Below are positions 11,879 to 21,133 of a stretch of DNA of 64,000 nt, one piece after another. Source of the stretch: Eustoma russellianum (Eukaryota > Streptophyta > Magnoliopsida > Gentianales > Gentianaceae); the NCBI GenBank assembly GCA_036186865.1, contig AP025066.1, forward strand, positions 10,874,724 through 10,938,723, written 5' to 3'. The position numbers and the translations under genes are program-made. Within the stretch, counting starts at the first letter, position 1, and every line of letters starts with the position of its first letter. The notes under the pieces are model-generated. The model saw only the letters and a program-made list of their open reading frames with translations, did not search any database and was not told the DNA's origin.

Positions 11879-12069
11879 GAGGTGCGCGAAAATGAAACCC
11901 TGCGCAGGGGCTGTAACGGACCGATTGATAGAAGGGTGATCAGAATCGAAGGCGTGTGTAGCGGAAATGGTATCGGAGTGATGAGGGATAGGAGTCTCCG
12001 GCAGCAGCGTTCAGCGGCAGCTAGCGCCGGCGGGAAATCGCCAGAGAGAAGCGTTTTCGTTCTATCTCT

Positions 12070-12070
<1 letters not shown>

Positions 12071-12122
<52 letters not shown>

Positions 12123-12218
12123 CATACATACATATTAACATTATATATACATATATATATATGTGTGTGTGTATATGTATATATACATACACACACACAC
12201 ACATATATATATATATGT
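12071..12218. repeat. Compound microsatellite between the two LINEs
   Basis: A (TA)n run (12072-12117) is followed by (CATA)n, short TA/TG blocks, a (CA)n block (about 12190-12202) and further TA/TG mixtures. It separates the 5' end of LINE-A from the left target duplication of LINE-B and is the substrate into which both elements inserted. Open frames crossing it are simple-repeat artefacts. Confidence 0.95.
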
Positions 12219-12238
12219 ATATATATGTATATGTATAT
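12219..12238. repeat. Left target-site duplication of LINE-B
   Basis: The 20-mer ATATATATGTATATGTATAT here is repeated exactly at 14562-14581, directly after the A tail of LINE-B. Length and position fit a LINE target duplication made by target-primed reverse transcription; the target was TA/TG microsatellite. Confidence 0.85.
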
Positions 12239-14561
12239 TAACATTATATGAAATTGCCTCTGGTCAGAAGGTCAACTTTCAAAAGAGCAGTTTTATTCCA
12301 TCTGCGAGCACATCGCTACATCAGCGGCGAGTTTTTGAGACTATACTAAGCATGCGATGTTCTGGTTTACCTTTTCGATACCTTGGTTCTTATTTGCATA
12401 AGGGCATCAATCGTTCTAGATATTGTTCTTCCCTACTCCAGCATATTGATGACCGACTGCAGGGCTGGCATTCTCGGTTACTCTCTGTAGCAGGTCGCCT
12501 TGTTTTGCTTCGTTCAGTGATTTCTGCTCTACCACTACATGTTCTTGCAGCCGGGGGTTTGCCAAAGTCAGTGATCAAAATTATAGAAAGAAAAATGGCA
12601 ACGTTTTTTTGAGGACATCGACATCATTGGGTTGCATGGTCTACTATTACTACACCTAGTGAGGAAGCTGGTTTGGGACTTCGTGATCTCAGCACGTTAC
12701 AATAGGCTTATCATTGTCGCATTTGGTAGTCATATCAGCAGCATCATACACTTTGGAGTAAATATATGCATATAAAATATGGAAGCCGCGGGGATTATCT
12801 GCCTAGGCTGCCGGATTCACCTGTTTGGAGGATTATTTGTAGAATTCATGCTACCTTCTTTGCTCAGACTAAAGGCCAAGGCTCACATCTCAGCTGGACA
12901 CCCTCGGCTTGGGGGGGAATTTTCTTTACGTTCTGCCTATGATATCTGCCGGTCAACCCGACCAACACTGTTTTCTGCGAAATTCATTTGGTTCAAGCAC
13001 CATTCGCCTGCCATTCAGTTATTATTACGGCGAATTTTTCATTCTGCTGTGCCATTTGTGGACTACATTGGTAAGTACAATACTTCTCGTCCAACACAAT
13101 GCCCATTTTGTAAGCAAGCATCGGCCATGGTGGATCACGTGTTCTTATACTGTGCTGGCATTCGTCCACTATGGGATTTCTTTGCATCTGAGTTACATTG
13201 TCTTCCCCCCCATCACTGCATCTTCGCCAATATCTGTTATCTGGGTTGTATCATTCCACATTTTCGTCTCTCTTTGGGGTTTTAAAAATCGTTATTCCGG
13301 CTATTATTGTTCACAATATATGGCACGCTTATGCGTCGTTAGTGTATGGTGAGGCAAACTCTTTTGCAGCGTTTTCCTTTCGGGCTTCCATCCATTATGA
13401 CATTGATATGTGGAGTAAAACAATTGATGGTTCTAAGCTAGCGGCAGAAAGAACACGACAACTTTCATGGTTTCCCAGACTCCAGCCTCCACGTCCGCAA
13501 GTGGTTCGTTGGCGATCTCCTCTTTCAGGTAAATTAAAATTAAATATAGATGCGGCGGTTGGCAGACATTATGCAGCAGGGGGGCTATTTTGCGTGATCA
13601 TGCTGATTTCTGTGCGGGAGCAATCTGTTTTCGCTTGCCTCCAAGTACACCTCTCATTGCAGAGATACAGGCAACGGTGTTTGGTTTGTTATATTTCCTT
13701 CCACTGTATTGTTCCATTATTCTTGAATCGGATTGTGCTCAGATGTTAACATGCTTGACGCGACCACAGTCAGTTTTTGGGAACTATCATCTGCGGTTAT
13801 TGGAGACATTAGTTCATCTTCACCAACTGGACTTCAATCATATTTATAGAGAGGCAAACATGGCTGCTCATTACCTTGCTCAGCATGCAATGCTAGATCC
13901 TCGGACACAGTTTTACTCTCGCCACAATCTTCTGCCTTTAGTTCGTGGTTCCATATCATTGGATCTCACATCCGCAAACTTGCGCATCCCTTGAGCTTTT
14001 CCAATCTTCCATATGGATTGGCATTCATCTCCTCCTTCTGCCTGTATCCTGTGGGGGTGCAGGCAGACACGGTATGCTTTGCACTCTATTGGTATTCATG
14101 TTTTCGTTGTGCCTCATATACTTGTTTAACTTAGCCTTTTTCTTCACATGTGCATGGACTGGAAAACCTATCACGGTGGTCTTTATACTCGACGCGAGTG
14201 CGGCAACCTTTTCTACGAGGATCACGCATCAGACTTTAGAGCCGGATACATTATTGGATGAACATGCACGACATACTCTCTTGTCTATTAGGCTTACAAT
14301 TTGTTCCACAATGTACTGTATCGCATATCGATGCTCCAATTATATAAATATGTACGCTTTTTTCCTTCGCCAAGGTTTTATCCACAATGGTGGTTTTACT
14401 TGGCAATGTTTTAATGCGGCATATCATATATGATTGGAGGCTGATAATCATCAACTTTTTGCATTCGCTATACTCTTACGCAGACTCAACTATGTAATAA
14501 GGTTTTCCTCCAACATAAGTGAGGTCCTTTTTCTCAATAAAATCTCTCTTTCGATAAAAAA
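12239..14561 (+). mobile_element. LINE-B, 5'-truncated L1-type copy
   Basis: This copy begins within the RT domain: homology to LINE-A ORF2 starts at its first bases, near TTAACATTATATGAAA. It continues through the zinc knuckle, RNase H and a 3' region of about 565 bases to CTCTTTCGATAAAAAAA. It is flanked by a perfect 20-bp duplication, so it is an independent insertion that lost its 5' part during integration. It lies head to head with LINE-A, separated by microsatellite, and is clearly diverged from it, so it is not an inverted piece of the same insertion. Confidence 0.92.
12250..13994 (+). pseudogene. LINE-B ORF2 remnant (RT end, zinc knuckle, RNase H)
   Basis: Translation matches LINE-A ORF2 from YE(I)ASGQKVNF through the RNase H, in broken frames. 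Segments: 12250-12612 (RT thumb, GLPFRYLGSYLHKGIN, ending at a TGA); 12613-12905 with two further in-frame TAG codons; 12909-13200 (SAYDICRSTRP, CPFCKQ...DHVFLYC knuckle); 13205-13590 (LRQYLL... to GKLKLNIDAAVG, the first RNase H aspartate); 13590-13994 (AEIQATVFGL, LESDCAQ, REANMAAHYLAQHA). Frame changes lie near 12908 (a G run), 13205 and 13588. It cannot encode an active protein. Confidence 0.9.
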
Positions 14562-14581
14562 ATATATATGTATATGTATAT
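14562..14581. repeat. Right target-site duplication of LINE-B
   Basis: Exact copy of 12219-12238, immediately after the terminal A run. It fixes the 3' boundary of LINE-B at 14561. Confidence 0.85.
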
Positions 14582-14871
14582 GAATAATATTCATGAAACT
14601 GTATCTCATGGTCGAAATTTGGAGGGTCACATGAGGGGCTTAACTCGGCCAAGGTTGAGATTGGCTTAGGTTGTGACGGAATTTTGCATAAGTATATGGA
14701 TCGTAATCGACAGAATTCGTATAATTTTATGTGAAATAAATTGGTATCATTTGGAAATTTTTTGGTTTTGGAAAATATTTGAAACATTGGACTTTAAGGA
14801 ATTGTTTTGGAAACATCGACATTTGAAATCATTCTGAAAATTGTGCATCGCATATTTTGGAAATTCACCCT

Positions 14872-15040
14872 TCATCATTATCATCATCCGTACCCAGCAT
14901 ATCCCAACGACAGCAAAAGCTATCGCTAGGGTCTGGGAAGGGTAAGTGGCAGGCAAACAATACCTCTGTCCCAAGGGATAGAGAGTTTGCTTCCAGTGAG
15001 ATCCCGGGCTCTATATGTACCTGTATAAATGACATAATAT
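14872..15040 (-). mobile_element. SINE-like repeat, copy 1 (Au-SINE-like)
   Basis: The segment carries phrases typical of plant Au-type SINEs read on the minus strand: a GGGATC-CACTGGAAGCA start region, CTCTCTATCCCTTGGGA, TACCCTTCCCAGACCCTA and a short GAT-rich 3' tail (14872-14889 on the plus strand). A second copy lies at 37351-37514. No clear target duplication was found and the family assignment is from memory of motifs, so the name is provisional. The segment immediately beyond its 5' end (15046-15108) occurs in inverted orientation beside the second copy. Confidence 0.6.
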
Positions 15041-15351
15041 TAGAGATATGATGTGCTAGTGTGTTAGTGAGGAAATTCAGGAAATACAAAGAGGAGACTG
15101 TCGATATTAAAATACACATACCGTGTATATGTACATATAATGCAAAACAACTGTAAAACATAAACAAACAAGTACAAAGTCAACCTAAAAACATAGATAG
15201 TGTGTACTCCTATCTACATCCCTAAATATACTCTAAGGAGCACCTATATATCATCTATACCCCGTTAACCTTAATATTATGTCTCCATGAACTCTTCATA
15301 AGGGAAATATATCAGTAAGCCGGGTTGATTTCTATATTATTATCGAGCGCT

Positions 15352-15560
15352 GCAGATGTAAGTACCTCGTCAGGGATAGGGTTTCCGTATGCTTGTTTGG
15401 ATTTTTTGCAGATATAACTACCTCGTCTGAGACATGACTTCTATATGCATATTTGGGTCTGGACGCAACTACATAGTCTTGGACAGAGTGTGAAGGCATA
15501 TACTTGGCACTATAGACGTAACGACCTAGTCTCTGACAGGGTGTCTATAATATATTTGGT
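15352..15560. repeat. Four degenerate tandem units of about 50-55 bp
   Basis: Each unit has a GCAGATGTAAGTACCTCGTC-like start (variants GATATAACTACCTCGTC, GACGCAACTACATAGTC, GACGTAACGACCTAGTC), a GACAGGG-like middle and a TATATGCTTGTTTGG-like end. Copies are strongly diverged. No coding potential. Confidence 0.55.
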
Positions 15561-15690
15561 TTTTGGGATGTTGAGAAATACTGTTACAAAGACATGTTTG
15601 GGCTATGGTGTGATTGATCCGGGTTCTACACATATTGTATATTAGTTTACATTGTGGTATACATAACTATTATATTATATTTAAAGGTGT

Positions 15691-15814
15691 GTGTACACTG
15701 GGATGAGATCACCTCATCCACTTTCTCTTCACTCCACGTGTTACCACGCGACACGTTGCAGCAGGGGTGGGTGGTGAGGGGAAAGTGGTGGAGTGATCTC
15801 ATCGCGGTGTACAC
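15691..15814. mobile_element. Short MITE-like element with about 45-bp inverted repeats
   Basis: The left end GTGTACACTGGGATGAGATC and the reverse complement of the right end GTGTACACCGCGATGAGATC agree over about 45 bases with a handful of mismatches, leaving a loop of about 35 bases that includes CACGTG-like and CGCGACACG motifs. The flanks do not give a clean target duplication, so the superfamily is open. It may fold as a strong hairpin. Confidence 0.65.
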
Positions 15815-15817
15815 CAG

Positions 15818-16075
15818 TTAATAGGGCGGCAGAATCCCAAAAAATCGCTGCAGCTCTCCTGTCAAATCATCATCGCTGTCTTCCCTTCCATCTTGTCCGA
15901 AGAGCTGTTGTGTTAGAACAATTGGAGGCTCAGGATGATTAGCATCAGGGAAGGACTTCTTCCCGTAATCCATGTATAAATCTGAAGCTAGCAACTGTAA
16001 ATATGTAAGAGTACGAATTGAAGCAATAACACTTTGTTTTTCTTCCTCTTCAATCAGTGTTACTATTTTGTTCAT
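15818..16075 (-). CDS. Hypothetical 85-residue frame
   Basis: I do not recognise this product. It starts with ATG, is acidic, has a patch of four Glu near residue 9 and an EDSDDD cluster near 64, and ends ILPPY. Composition is less repetitive than the surrounding sequence and the codons look ordinary, which is why it is listed. It starts right next to a MITE and a copia primer-binding-site region, so it may be a fragment of an old captured exon or of a transposon gene. No upstream or downstream exon could be joined. Confidence 0.25.
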   Translation of the reverse strand: MNKIVTLIEEEEKQSVIASIRTLTYLQLLASDLYMDYGKKSFPDANHPEPPIVLTQQLFGQDGREDSDDDLTGELQRFFGILPPY

Positions 16076-16200
16076 AAGTCTTCTTCTTTTCTACTTGCGA
16101 ATCTCACTTCACCGAGCTCAGCAGTAATGGATCTATCTTCGCATGTTAAGATCCGAGTAGAGATTCAATTTACATGTTACTGTTTGATTGAATTCCAACG

Positions 16201-16212
16201 TGGTATCAGAGT
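16201..16212 (+). other. Primer-binding-site-like sequence of a decayed copia element
   Basis: TGGTATCAGAGT follows GAATTCCAACG, the usual look of a copia LTR end plus initiator tRNA-Met site, with the terminal CA of the LTR mutated. The LTR start was not found and no gag or pol follows, so only the 5' junction of an old element is supported. Confidence 0.45.
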
Positions 16213-16306
16213 CTCAGGTTGGAGGAATCTGATTTTTTCTGTCTATTTGTGTTCGTTCCATCTTCTATCTATTTGAGTTTGGTATCACATGCTTTACCTA
16301 TCTCTA

Positions 16307-16431
16307 CTTCACCTAAACTTGCTTCCTCATGGTCGATTGCAAATGCTTTTTTGGTCAAAAATAGCATGTGCTTCACTTAAACTTGCTTCTTCATGGTCGA
16401 TTGCAAATGTTTTTGCCAAAAATTGCATGTG
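16307..16431. repeat. Two tandem copies of a 64-bp unit
   Basis: CTTCACCTAAACTTGCTTCC opens the first copy and CTTCACTTAAACTTGCTTCT the second, 64 bases later; both continue through TCATGGTCGATTGCAAATG to a GCATGTG end. Few differences. Confidence 0.85.
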
Positions 16432-17968
16432 CATTTTTGGTGCCCACAAGGTGTTTGACAAAAGGTCAATGAAACTGCATTGTGTTTAATCTGTCTTCAT
16501 CTCCTGGGCTGCGAAATTTACGGTGTTGTATTTTGTTCTCCTAATTGATTGGGTCAGTCGATGAACATTTAGTGATCATGCATTGCTATGAGGGTGATGC
16601 AGTTGGGGCAGTGATCGGGTGAGTGTTATTTCTCTGGCGAGGAGTTCGGGTGCTCTAATGTTGCTCCTCCTGCCATCATTACATCTCTATTTTTTAAAAT
16701 TCTTTAAGTGTTTATTTCATTTCATCCTTTCTTTCTCTCTATCAAATGAAGTCCTGGAATATTTTTTGGTGAATGGTTGTCAGTTATCCGTGTGCATGCA
16801 AGTTGCTCGTGATAATGTCCATGTGTCTATGAGGCTCTAAGGACTGTTGAACGAAGCTGTTACTCCTGATGCCTAAAGTGTACAGTGTCCTGGTTCTAGC
16901 AAGGAGTGGTGTATTCTTGTCTCGGCTGGAGGAAGCATTGTCCACTGTGCTCTGACCTCTGACGTGGCATCTGTAATATATATATTATGGTTCTCTAATC
17001 GTTCATCAGTTTGGATCATCATATCATGTGTTGTCACTTTCTTCTTACTGATGTTGAGCTAATCTGTTTTTATTACTACGAGAACTTTGTTCATTGATTG
17101 TACCTTCTGTTTCCTTAAATTGTGTTTCTTCATTATCCATGTGAGCTTAGTATTTGTAATGCTCATGTCTATCAGTGTTGTGCCATTGGTAGTCTGTGAA
17201 AACTATTGGTCCTGATGTCTTACTTAAGATTGTAATCTGTAATAATGAATATGTTCTATGAATAACCTTCAGTTGGTAAGCATTGGTGAATAAATATTCT
17301 GCTGCCCTGGTTCTTAGGCCGGGCAATGAGGCTTATGCTACTACGTGATCGCCAGCTGTTCCTGCAGATTAGATTGATTCTTTCCTCTCCAATATCATGT
17401 GCAAGAACTGCCTAAATAATTTCAAAAATGCTCTCTATGTGGTAAATTGTTTACTTTGCTATTGGTTTTGTTTTGGTTCTTCATCAAGGCTAAAAACCTT
17501 TAAGTAATGCCTAATATTGTGGGTTGTAATCCATGTTCTTATGGATAATCCCTCAGGGGAAGCTGATTGTCAGTAGGTGTTCTAGTGGGAAAAAAGGGGT
17601 TCTATGGTAGGATATCATCTCTCAATTGATGTTCCAGTGTGCCTTTATTTTTTCTATCAGGAAGGTGTTTAATCCTTTAACCTCTCCTGTCATGTGTTGT
17701 GACTAAAGTTTTTAAATACTGAATGTTGTTATGGTTCTTAAACATTCTTTTAGAAATATAGAACCCTTGTATTCATCCGTAATGGTGTTCAATTGAAAAG
17801 TTTTATGAATAATTATGGTTATAAGGTCACTTGCATATTCTGGATGCTGGTATCTAAGAAATGAAGTATGTGAATTAAGTGGTTGTATGTACCTTACATG
17901 TGGTATATAACACAGTTGGTATGACATACTATTTGTTGGCCTTTGTTGCCATTATTATTTGCCTGAAA

Positions 17969-18137
17969 AGAGTCCCTCTGAGCTATGAACAAGAATAGTA
18001 TTGTTCCTCTGAGTCATAGACATGGACTTCTCTGAGTCATTCCGTTTAAGTTTGAATGGACAAGAGTCCCTCTGAGCTATGAGCAAGAATAATATTGTTC
18101 CTCTGAGTCATAGACAAGGACCCCTCTGAGTCATTCC
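17969..18137. repeat. Two tandem copies of a 94-bp unit
   Basis: AGAGTCCCTCTGAGCTATGA starts each copy (17969 and 18063). Each contains several CTCTGAG(T/C) phrases, so a shorter ancestral repeat is nested inside the unit. Confidence 0.85.
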
Positions 18138-18666
18138 ATGTGTTAATAAAGCAGTAGTTGCAATTATTGTTGAGCTGGATGTGTTTTCCAACATGATTAT
18201 TGAGGCCGGTGCTGCCATTATCATTGATGCCATACATGTCTTATTTTCCCTTGTAAGATGTTGCTTCCTAAAGGTTTATAATTGGTATATTTGCTGGATG
18301 ATGTTCCTAGCATTTATTCAGGCTTCAGTTGCCTTGTGTATCATGATGTGTTTTCACATATTAACAAATTAACATGATGAAATCTTCATCTTGTTATGCA
18401 AAGGTTGGGCAATGGCTGTTCTCTTATTCTTCAATCTCCATGTGTACTCTGAGTGGTATGCTAGTTCCCTGTTTGTCCTTGTTAGTGATTCTTGATTCTG
18501 TTGATCTGTGCCATCATGAATTCATGATAATCATGTTAGTGTTCTTTCATCCATGAATCTTGGTTGTCAAATGTTTTCCAACTGATTGTTAAAATGGCTT
18601 GCTTGGCCTTGTGATCAAAGGTCATGAAGATCTCCTAAAGGGGAGAATGTGCTGTAATGGCAAGCC

Positions 18667-18782
18667 TTGGTCATCTTGTGTGTCTTTCCACCTGGATCAT
18701 TAACATATTAAGTTTGCTTAGTCTTTGGTCATCTTGTGTGTCTTTCCACCTGGATCATTAACATATTAAGTTTGCTTAGTCT
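18667..18782. repeat. Perfect 58-bp tandem duplication
   Basis: Copies at 18667-18724 and 18725-18782 are identical by eye, both starting TTGGTCATCTTGTGTGTCTT. Perfect identity points to a recent event in otherwise old sequence. Confidence 0.92.
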
Positions 18783-19950
18783 TGAGTATGTATGTCTATT
18801 CGCCTACTACAATTGTTGCTGTCTGCCTTTATGAGCAACTCATTTTCCTTATGTGGTCTGGTGTATTTGTTGAATCTTCAATTGGGGTTTTAAATAATGT
18901 CTTGGACTGATGAGTCTGCGGCTTGACATGTTCCTGGTTCATTATTGAATTCTCTATTTCTTGAGCACTACATATTTTTTCTTTTCCTTTCCTATATGAC
19001 TTTAATAATGCTAATTGCTGCATCTAGCATGAATATTCTATTACCTTTGATTATTGCTCATATGCATTAACCTGCTCTTCAGTTCTCTTGTCCTTAATCT
19101 CAGTTTCTGTAAAGAAATTCTTTTGAGAATTTTATTTTCCCTTACTGCCATTTGTGAAGCTCTCGCACTTGAACTTCTGTCTTCCTGTTGACCAATTGTG
19201 GTTGTGAATTGTATCTAACATCAAGCTGTGTGGTATTATTACACTTGTTTTTTCCTTCTTCTTGTTGTCTATTCACTTGGTTGCCTTCCGTTCCAGGTCA
19301 TTTTTTGGCATTGCTCGGGTCCAAGAAATAAATAAAACTCAACTCGACAGGTTATGTGATCATGGAATAAGGAATTCACTATTGTTTAAACTGTTGTTCT
19401 CCTCCTCTCTTGTGAGTAGCTATATTTTTTGTGTAATTACTTAAGGGAAATGTTTGGCAATGTCCTTCCTTGTTTTGATTATCCTATGTACCTTGAATAT
19501 ATATCATGCCTTCTAAAGCGATATTTGCAAAAAGGGAAAAATTATGTAAATAAGTCCCTCTGGTTCCAAGGGAATTTGGGATCAATCGCTAGAACCTTCT
19601 CTTATCACCATAATCTCACTGGTTTGTTGATCAGTCTTTCTCAGGGTGTCGTGCTTTTTAATTGTTAACTTGTATAAATTTATTTCTCATTTTTCACAAG
19701 GAGTCTATGCTATTATATTGATCCTTATTATGTTAAGGAAGTCGAATTGGTTTGCTGATTAAGTTGTCTGCGTATCTAAATTTATTACCTGTTTGGCTGA
19801 TACCATTCCCTGAATGATCATTGGGTATCAATTCAATTGTACTTGCTCTGCTAAAACATGAACTATGGTTGGAGTTCTGTCTACTTAAGCACCTATATAT
19901 GTATCTCTCACATTCCGTTTCTATGATTTCACAAATTTTGTATCTGTTTT

Positions 19951-21118
19951 TGATGAGTTCCATAACCCTCATCAATTTCAAGATAATGAGAATGCACATA
20001 ATGTTACAAACATGTAAGATCAAAGACTCTTAACAAGAAGTAAAACTAAGAAACTAATGCATAAATTGGGGGCCTTCCTATTTGAACATGTGCAAGATGA
20101 ACCAAGAGAATTTATACTTTGGGTTCACCTTATTGAACCTATAACATGATTTGTAAGAATTTTTAGAACCATTGTAAAATATCATTAAGATAGAATGTGT
20201 TCTTTATTTTGCTTTTTAAATGTTTATGTTGTATTAATTTAGGCCCATCTCAGATTGCGAGTTTCTGCAGGACCAGTTTTGGTAGAATTGACGTATTTCT
20301 CCAATCACAAGGCCAAATTAGGAGTTGCAAGATGTGTTGGAAAGCTAAGACAAAGATCTACAACTTTCATGTTTTGTACATTTCCAAAATTGGCCGTCTT
20401 GATAGCGAAAAGGAGCATGCAAATGGAAGTTTTGTTTATACCGAATTCTGTGACATACCTTCAGTAATTTGGATGTATCTCCTCAATGGTTGGGTCAAAT
20501 GCAAAGAACTTTATATGCTTATTTTATACACTCAATGGATACAATTCTCTAAGAAAGAGCAAGACCTAGTTCGGATGAAGATGTCCAAAAATCAGTCACA
20601 AAGCAGAAAAGATTTCAAGTTGAAGACAAATCCTTGAAGTCTTCCATGAATAGTACTTGAGGGACCTAATTTGAAAATCATCATTTAAGACTTGAAAGAC
20701 TAATTTTTAGAAGTATGTAGTCTTTTCAATCATTATTTCAATTCGTAAGATAGTTTGTTGTCTTGTGATATTTTTGCCTATAAAAGGCACATAAGAGAAG
20801 CCTTGTAAACTCACACCTTCAATGAAAATTTCTTCTTATTCAAGAGTATTTCTTGTGTTTTTTCTTGGTTCATATTCAAAATCAAGGCTAGAATCTTTCA
20901 AGGTTTGAATATCCTTGTGAGAGTTGTCCAATTCCGGGGAGGGAAACATCCAAAAGGGAGGTATCTTGTTTGGGTTATGTAGAACTCATTGGAGGACTTA
21001 TGTTCAAAAGGTTTTCTTCAACTTATTTGGAAGCAAGGTGAAGCTATCTTCATTATGCTTAAACCATATTTGGAGGAGAAGCTTTAGAGTCAAAGAAATG
21101 TCCATTCTTGCACGTATC
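19951..21118 (+). repeat. 5' LTR of the gypsy element
   Basis: 1168 bp, from TGATGAG to CACGTATCA. It contains a TATA box (CCTATAAAAGGCACATAAG, about 20776) about 340 bases before the LTR end. Because the pol C-terminus extends into the 3' LTR, this copy also holds a decayed version of that coding tail (about 19960-20190), without function here. Confidence 0.92.
20776..20786 (+). promoter_or_regulatory. Probable LTR TATA box
   Basis: CCTATAAAAGGC in the 5' LTR; the equivalent in the 3' LTR is CCTATAAAATAC at about 28287. Position within the LTR fits the U3-R boundary. Inferred from sequence alone. Confidence 0.55.
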
Positions 21119-21121
21119 AAA

Positions 21122-21133
21122 GTGGTATCAGAG
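21122..21133 (+). other. Primer-binding site, initiator tRNA-Met type (gypsy element)
   Basis: TGGTATCAGAGC, three bases (AAG) after the 5' LTR end. Confidence 0.9.

Larger units (their letters stand above)
5638..12070 (-). mobile_element. LINE-A, near-complete plant L1-type retrotransposon with RNase H
   Basis: This 6.4-kb minus-strand element has, in transcription order, a GC-rich 5' UTR of about 190 bases (12070-11879), ORF1 (11878-10568), ORF2 (10571-6705) and an unusually long 3' region (6704-5638) ending in a short A tail. ORF2 carries an APE-type endonuclease, a reverse transcriptase, a C-terminal zinc knuckle and an archaeal-like RNase H, as known for a group of plant L1 elements. 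ORF1 is open. ORF2 is one continuous frame apart from two nonsense codons. Related copies are LINE-B (12239-14561) and LINE-C (41600-52169, interrupted). Both ends are embedded in (TA)n. Confidence 0.93.
16213..19945. other. Long non-coding stretch of unknown origin
   Basis: No gene is supported. Frames are short and lack recognisable domains. If the site at 16201 is a real primer-binding site, part of this stretch may be the non-coding interior of a large retrotransposon derivative. It contains three local tandem duplications (16307-16431, 17969-18137, 18667-18782). The portion nearest 19945 should include the remainder of the 3' LTR of copia H, which the gypsy insertion split. Confidence 0.4.

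Noticed and set aside
11677..12241. Open frames on both strands over the microsatellite (poly Ile-Tyr stretches)
   Set aside because: They are translations of (TA)n and of the LINE-A 5' region in the wrong frame.
12239..12260. Twin-priming inversion joining LINE-A and LINE-B
   Set aside because: LINE-A is full length, LINE-B is a diverged copy with its own exact 20-bp duplication, and microsatellite separates them.
15352..15560. CRISPR-like array
   Set aside because: Repeats are strongly diverged, there are no distinct spacers, and the genome is plant nuclear.
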